In this document: positions 44,435-47,223 of the stretch, piece after piece
Position numbering within the stretch: the first letter of the stretch is position 1
Layout: each line of letters begins with the position of its first letter
Origin: an uncultured Bacilli bacterium
Lineage (GTDB): Bacteria; Bacillota_I; Bacilli_A; RF39; UBA660
Assembly: GCA_934102255.1 (NCBI GenBank)
Contig: CAKOSN010000012.1
Span: 1-47,223, forward strand
Direction of reading: 5' to 3'
DNA length: 47,223 nt
Position numbers and translations under genes: made by a program
The notes under the pieces: model-generated
The model's input: only the letters and a program-made list of their open reading frames with translations
Database searches by the model: none
What the model was told of the DNA's origin: nothing

Positions 44435-45709
44435 CTAATCTTTAAATTTAAATACATATCCTTCAATTTCGATATCATCATTTAAGGTAGCACCGGCATT
44501 AAGTAAGGCTTCTTCAACACCCATGCCCTTTAGTTTTCTAGAAAATCTAGCAACGGATTCATCTTCGGTAAATTTAGTCATTTTAAATAGCTTACTAATT
44601 TCTGTACCTTCAACTCGCCACATACCGTTAACTTTTTTGATAGTAAATGGTAAGACATTTTCATATTTATAAACAACATGTGAAGCATAATCTTCGGCTT
44701 CATAGATTTCGCTTTTAGGTGTTGCATCAATAATATTCATTAGTTCTTCCATGGCGTTATCAATGCCATTTTGATACATAGCCGAAATAGGAATTACTTT
44801 AGCATCAGGATAAGTTTTTTTAAACTTTTCTAAATTAGCCTCGGCATCTGGTAAATCCATTTTATTGGCTAAAACCACCATTGGTTTTTTCGTCATTTTT
44901 TTACTATATTTAGCAATTTCATTATTGATTATTTTATAATCTTCGATTGGGTTGCGGCCTTCACTACTGCCCATATCAACGACATGCGCTAAAACTTTAG
45001 TACGCTCTGCATGTCTTAAAAATTTAAGACCTAGACCGATACCGTCAGCAGCGCCTTCAATTAAACCCGGCAAATCAGCCATTACAAAACTACGGTTATC
45101 ACTTAATTTTACTACGCCTAAGTTAGGTGATAATGTTGTAAAATGGTAAGCTGCTATTTTAGGTTTAGAAGAACTAATTACGGATAAAAGAGTCGATTTA
45201 CCAACACTTGGGAATCCTACTAGACCAACGTCTGCTAAAACTTTAAGTTCACATTTAATAAGTTTTTCTTCCCCTGGCTCTCCGTATTCACTGGTTTTAG
45301 GAGCGGGATTTTCATGGGTAGCAAAAGCTTTATTACCACGGCCACCACGACCACCATGGCAAACAACAAAACGTTCTTTATCATGAGTTAAATCAACTAA
45401 AACTAAATTAGTACTAGCATCATAAACAGTAGTCCCCTCAGGAACTTTTATAACTATATTTTTAGCATCAGCTCCCGTACGGTTAGACCCTTTACCATTT
45501 TCGCCTTTTTCACCTTTAACAATTTTATTATATCTTAAATCTACTAATGTTCTAAGACCTTTATCAACTTCAAAAATAATATTAGCACCATGTCCGCCGT
45601 TGGCACCGTCTGGTCCTAAATTAGGCATACACTTTTCATGATGAAAAGAAGTACAACCGTCGCCCCCTTTTCCCGCAATTAACTTTATTGTTATCTCATC
45701 TACAAACAT
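44435..45709 (-). CDS. obgE: GTPase Obg
   Basis: Essential ribosome-associated GTPase (50S assembly, (p)ppGpp response). At 424 residues it is full length. The Gly-rich Obg fold occupies about 1-158. The G domain has GFPSVGKS (165-172), DLPG (212-215) and NKMD (282-285). The C-terminal OCT domain (about 345-424) is typical of Gram-positive Obg. AAGGTG precedes the ATG. It leads the unit obg, thioredoxin-like, unknown, frr. Confidence 0.98.
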   Translation of the reverse strand: MFVDEITIKLIAGKGGDGCTSFHHEKCMPNLGPDGANGGHGANIIFEVDKGLRTLVDLRYNKIVKGEKGENGKGSNRTGADAKNIVIKVPEGTTVYDASTNLVLVDLTHDKERFVVCHGGRGGRGNKAFATHENPAPKTSEYGEPGEEKLIKCELKVLADVGLVGFPSVGKSTLLSVISSSKPKIAAYHFTTLSPNLGVVKLSDNRSFVMADLPGLIEGAADGIGLGLKFLRHAERTKVLAHVVDMGSSEGRNPIEDYKIINNEIAKYSKKMTKKPMVVLANKMDLPDAEANLEKFKKTYPDAKVIPISAMYQNGIDNAMEELMNIIDATPKSEIYEAEDYASHVVYKYENVLPFTIKKVNGMWRVEGTEISKLFKMTKFTEDESVARFSRKLKGMGVEEALLNAGATLNDDIEIEGYVFKFKD

Positions 45710-45734
45710 TATAATGCACCTTCATTTCTTTTCT

Positions 45735-45763
45735 ATTTTACCAAATTACTTATAGTATGTCTA
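45735..45763 (-). promoter_or_regulatory. Promoter of obg
   Basis: On the minus strand TAGACA (45763-45758), 17 nt, TAAAAT (45740-45735), with TGG ahead making an extended -10. About 20 nt separate it from the start codon. Confidence 0.5.
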
Positions 45764-45817
45764 ATTAATTTCTTGATATTTACAAGATAATTAATATTTT
45801 TTAAGACTAGATAAGAT

Positions 45818-45866
45818 TTAAAAAAACTATGCTGTTACATAAATCTGTTCATTTGACGCATAGTTT
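45818..45866 (-). terminator. Terminator of yneF
   Basis: AAACTATGC (45866-45858 on the minus strand pairs) joins GCATAGTTT (45832-45824) around a 25-nt loop and is followed by seven T. The hairpin contains the last codons of yneF. Confidence 0.6.
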
Positions 45867-46044
45867 CTTTTATTTGTTTTTGAGAAGGCTTTCTTCCCAT
45901 ACTACTAAACATTACCTCAATCATTTTTTCGTTTATTGGTGGATTTTTCTTCATTTCTTTTTGAACCATTTTTCTTGTTACTATAAAGCCAATAACAAAA
46001 CCAATTATTAGTCCCAAAAGAATCAATAATATATCGTGTAACAT
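45835..46044 (-). CDS. yneF: YneF family membrane protein (UPF0154)
   Basis: A 69-residue protein. An N-terminal membrane helix (about 4-24) is followed by KMVQKEMKKNPPINEKMIEV, a conserved segment of the UPF0154 family, and a basic tail ending in Met-Arg-Gln repeats. Function unknown; the family is widespread in Bacilli and Mollicutes. TTGAGGAG precedes the ATG. It lies downstream of the SirA-like gene, as in Bacillus subtilis. Confidence 0.93.
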   Translation of the reverse strand: MLHDILLILLGLIIGFVIGFIVTRKMVQKEMKKNPPINEKMIEVMFSSMGRKPSQKQIKETMRQMNRFM

Positions 46045-46074
46045 AATTATTCACTCCTCAATAAGGATTGTACT

Positions 46075-46101
46075 AAAAAAAGTATTTTTAAGCAATACTT
46101 T
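46075..46101 (-). terminator. Terminator of the sirA-like gene
   Basis: AAAGTATT (46101-46094 on the minus strand pairs) joins AATACTTT (46086-46079) around a 7-nt loop and is followed by TTTT. It overlaps the stop codon, so yneF probably depends on read-through or its own promoter. Confidence 0.7.
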
Positions 46102-46501
46102 CTATCCAAAAATAATCCTGATTTTGAAAATCACAAGCAAAAAGGTTACTATTAACTTTTAATTTACTAAAGAATTCTGGTTTAGCAGCAGTCGTTTCCA
46201 TTATAAGATAAGCATTTCCTATCTTTAACTTAGTTTCTTCATCATTATAATAATTATTATAAATATGAGTATTCATAAATTTTGTATAATGGTCATTATT
46301 TCTATAACTAGTAAATAAATAATTATTTAATTCTATCTTATTAATCGGACTTACCATTTTTTCATACATATTTATACCGTATTCTTGTTCCGTTTCATTT
46401 AACATATAAATGTTTTGAAATGATTTAAATAGATTATATGGACACACTCTTGTTAGTGTTTTAAACTCATTATTAATATTAAATATATAAAACTTTCTCA
46501 A
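46088..46501 (-). CDS. sirA: SirA-like sporulation inhibitor of DnaA
   Basis: A 137-residue protein. Its N-terminus (MRKFYIFNIN) and the central YMLNETEQEYGINMYEKMV resemble Bacillus subtilis SirA (YneE). The C-terminal SNLFACDFQNQDYFWIES lines up with its LAMDFNSKRYGWL region. SirA binds domain I of DnaA and blocks new initiation at the onset of sporulation. The neighbouring yneF repeats the Bacillus order. I prefer the TTG at 46501, preceded by AGGTGATAAA, over the ATG at 46546 that lacks a ribosome binding site. Identification rests on pattern and synteny. Confidence 0.6.
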   Translation of the reverse strand: MRKFYIFNINNEFKTLTRVCPYNLFKSFQNIYMLNETEQEYGINMYEKMVSPINKIELNNYLFTSYRNNDHYTKFMNTHIYNNYYNDEETKLKIGNAYLIMETTAAKPEFFSKLKVNSNLFACDFQNQDYFWIESIA

Positions 46502-46595
46502 ATTTATCACCTGTAAAAAGTATATATTATTATATTTAAAAATCATGTCGAATTATAAGAGGTGGTAAGGATTTTTTTTAGCATTTTTCATAAAA

Positions 46596-46612
46596 TATAA
46601 AACTCTATGAAA
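46596..46612. repeat. Inverted repeat, left arm (17 bp)
   Basis: TATAAAACTCTATGAAA; its exact reverse complement is at 46850-46866. A TTTCATA/TATGAAA hairpin also forms locally with bases just to the left. Confidence 0.9.
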
Positions 46613-46697
46613 GCGTATTTTCTACTATTTTTTTAACTTATACATTAAATATACCATAAATTTATATTGTTTTAAAGCTTTTTTAGGTTGGTATTGT

Positions 46698-46809
46698 GGT
46701 CAAAATTATGGTCAATTATTTTTTATTGAAAGCTAGTATTTATGAGTGTTTAGATAGTATTTTGTAGTCAAGAAAAAATTATTAATTATCGTCAAAATTT
46801 CTAGTCAAA
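46698..46809 (+). repeat. Five direct RGTCAA-type heptamers
   Basis: GGTCAAA at 46698, GGTCAAT at 46710, AGTCAAG at 46766, CGTCAAA at 46790 and AGTCAAA at 46803, all in the same orientation. On the other strand each supplies a TTGAC. The spacing is irregular (12, 56, 24 and 13 nt). Confidence 0.7.
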
Positions 46810-46849
46810 ATTTTATAAACCTAGGTGAATGCTGGCTTTGAAAGCTCTT

Positions 46850-46866
46850 TTTCATAGAGTTTTATA
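46850..46866. repeat. Inverted repeat, right arm (17 bp)
   Basis: TTTCATAGAGTTTTATA, the exact reverse complement of 46596-46612; 237 bp lie between the arms. It overlaps a local hairpin TAGAGT-TTTAT-ACTCTA (46855-46871). Confidence 0.9.
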
Positions 46867-46906
46867 CTCTACGAAACCGAAACTACGTTAGTTAGGAGTT
46901 TTTTAT

Positions 46907-47149
46907 ATGAGAAAGAAATGTTTTATTATGGTATTAGTAATTATTTTAGGCATACTTACTTTATTAAAAAGTAACCTAAATAATAATATGCTGGCTGTTT
47001 ATATTGATAATGAGTTGAAGGATGTTATTCCTAGTAAATCTGAAAATCTTTATATTGACAATATAGACTGTGACAATGATGTATCGGCTACTTGGGACAA
47101 TGATAATTGGGGCTTATTTATTAGTAATTTATCTAAGAAAACAAAATGA
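46907..47149 (+). CDS. Small secreted protein, possibly truncated
   Basis: An 80-residue ORF with an N-terminal signal or anchor helix (about 5-20). It then has IDNIDCDNDVSATWDNDN and WGLFISNLSKKTK. The Cys/Asn/Trp pattern resembles repeats in surface proteins of uncultured Bacilli, where I recall a second Cys following TK. Here a TGA stop stands at that place, so the ORF may be a shortened remnant. TAGGAG lies 8 nt before the ATG. It sits just right of the 17-bp inverted repeat and on the opposite strand to nearly everything else. Confidence 0.5.
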   Translation: MRKKCFIMVLVIILGILTLLKSNLNNNMLAVYIDNELKDVIPSKSENLYIDNIDCDNDVSATWDNDNWGLFISNLSKKTK

Positions 47150-47223
47150 CTATCTAAGTTTTGTCAATACTAAATTTATAAAAATATTATACCACGACTA
47201 AAATCACGAAAATAGGCATTTTT
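47150..47223. other. Right-edge non-coding stretch
   Basis: AT-rich, with one more GTCAA at 47164-47168. On the plus strand TTGTCA is followed 17 nt later by TATTAT, a possible weak promoter for a gene beyond the window. Nothing firmer is seen. Confidence 0.3.

Larger units (their letters stand above)
46502..46906. other. Non-coding repeat-rich segment
   Basis: A 405-nt region between the sirA-like gene and the small secreted ORF with no ORF of note. It holds two inverted 17-bp arms, local hairpins in each arm, and five same-direction RGTCAA-type heptamers between them. No tRNA or recognisable RNA family is present. Confidence 0.6.

Noticed and set aside
46698..46716. CtsR operator (tandem GGTCAAA)
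   Set aside because: The heptamers match, but the period is 12 nt rather than the 10 nt needed for a CtsR site, and the downstream gene is not a Clp gene.
1..47223. Mycoplasma-type code with TGA as Trp
   Set aside because: rpoB and hrcA end in TGA at normal positions, and Trp codons I checked (for example early in pepF) are TGG.
1..47223. CRISPR arrays, insertion sequences, prophage or integrase genes
   Set aside because: No regularly spaced repeats, transposase or recombinase motifs were found; the only long identical repeat is the 80-bp pair.

Overview
The window is AT-rich DNA from a low-GC Firmicute of the class Bacilli. The order sirA-yneF, the order ybxB-rpoB-rpoC, HrcA/CIRCE control of dnaK, AGGAGG-type ribosome binding sites and YolD all fit this. 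The style of the surface proteins and the compact gene set suggest an uncultured gut lineage near RF39/ML615J-28; that placement is inference. Genes end in TGA and Trp is encoded by TGG, so the standard bacterial code applies. A CotD-like coat protein and a SirA-like replication inhibitor suggest that the lineage sporulates or once did. Almost every gene is on the minus strand. The exceptions are tRNA-Met, one GNAT acetyltransferase and one small secreted ORF at the right edge.

Layout from low to high coordinates (transcription mostly runs the other way). 0.2-4 kb: cotD-like gene, ffh, a small zincin, and an anchored surface protein. 4.1-10.9 kb: the heat-shock cluster hrcA-grpE-dnaK, then pepF overlapping dnaJ, with a sigma-A promoter and two CIRCE operators in front of hrcA. 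11-19.2 kb: ybxB-rpoB-rpoC, with its promoter back to back with that of tRNA-Met. 19.4-24.9 kb: GNAT protein, a 594-residue putative metallopeptidase, and two flavoproteins. 24.9-26.6 kb: tandem paralogues that share an identical 80-bp head. 26.7-28.5 kb: tRNA-Ala and a UvrX-type polymerase with YolD. 28.6-32.5 kb: two P-loop proteins, an LppM-like lipoprotein, an RDD protein and a small hypothetical. 32.6-37.8 kb: SNF2/SWIM helicase and two methyltransferases. 37.9-42.4 kb: a Gtr-like envelope glycosylation operon. 42.5-46.5 kb: frr, two membrane-anchored unknowns, obg, yneF and sirA. 46.5-47.2 kb: a repeat-rich non-coding segment bounded by 17-bp inverted repeats, then the small secreted ORF.

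Functional modules: protein folding and targeting (DnaK system, Ffh), transcription (RpoBC), translation (RRF, Obg, tRNAs, RlmI, YbxB), translesion synthesis (UvrX/YolD), and cell-surface glycosylation (GtrA, GalE, GtrB-like, GT-C-like). There is no CRISPR array, transposase, integrase or rRNA. The least explained parts are the 80-bp-head paralogues, the inverted-repeat segment at the right end, the thioredoxin-like protein without cysteines, the HEARH metallopeptidase, and the hairpin between the Shine-Dalgarno and start codon of frr.
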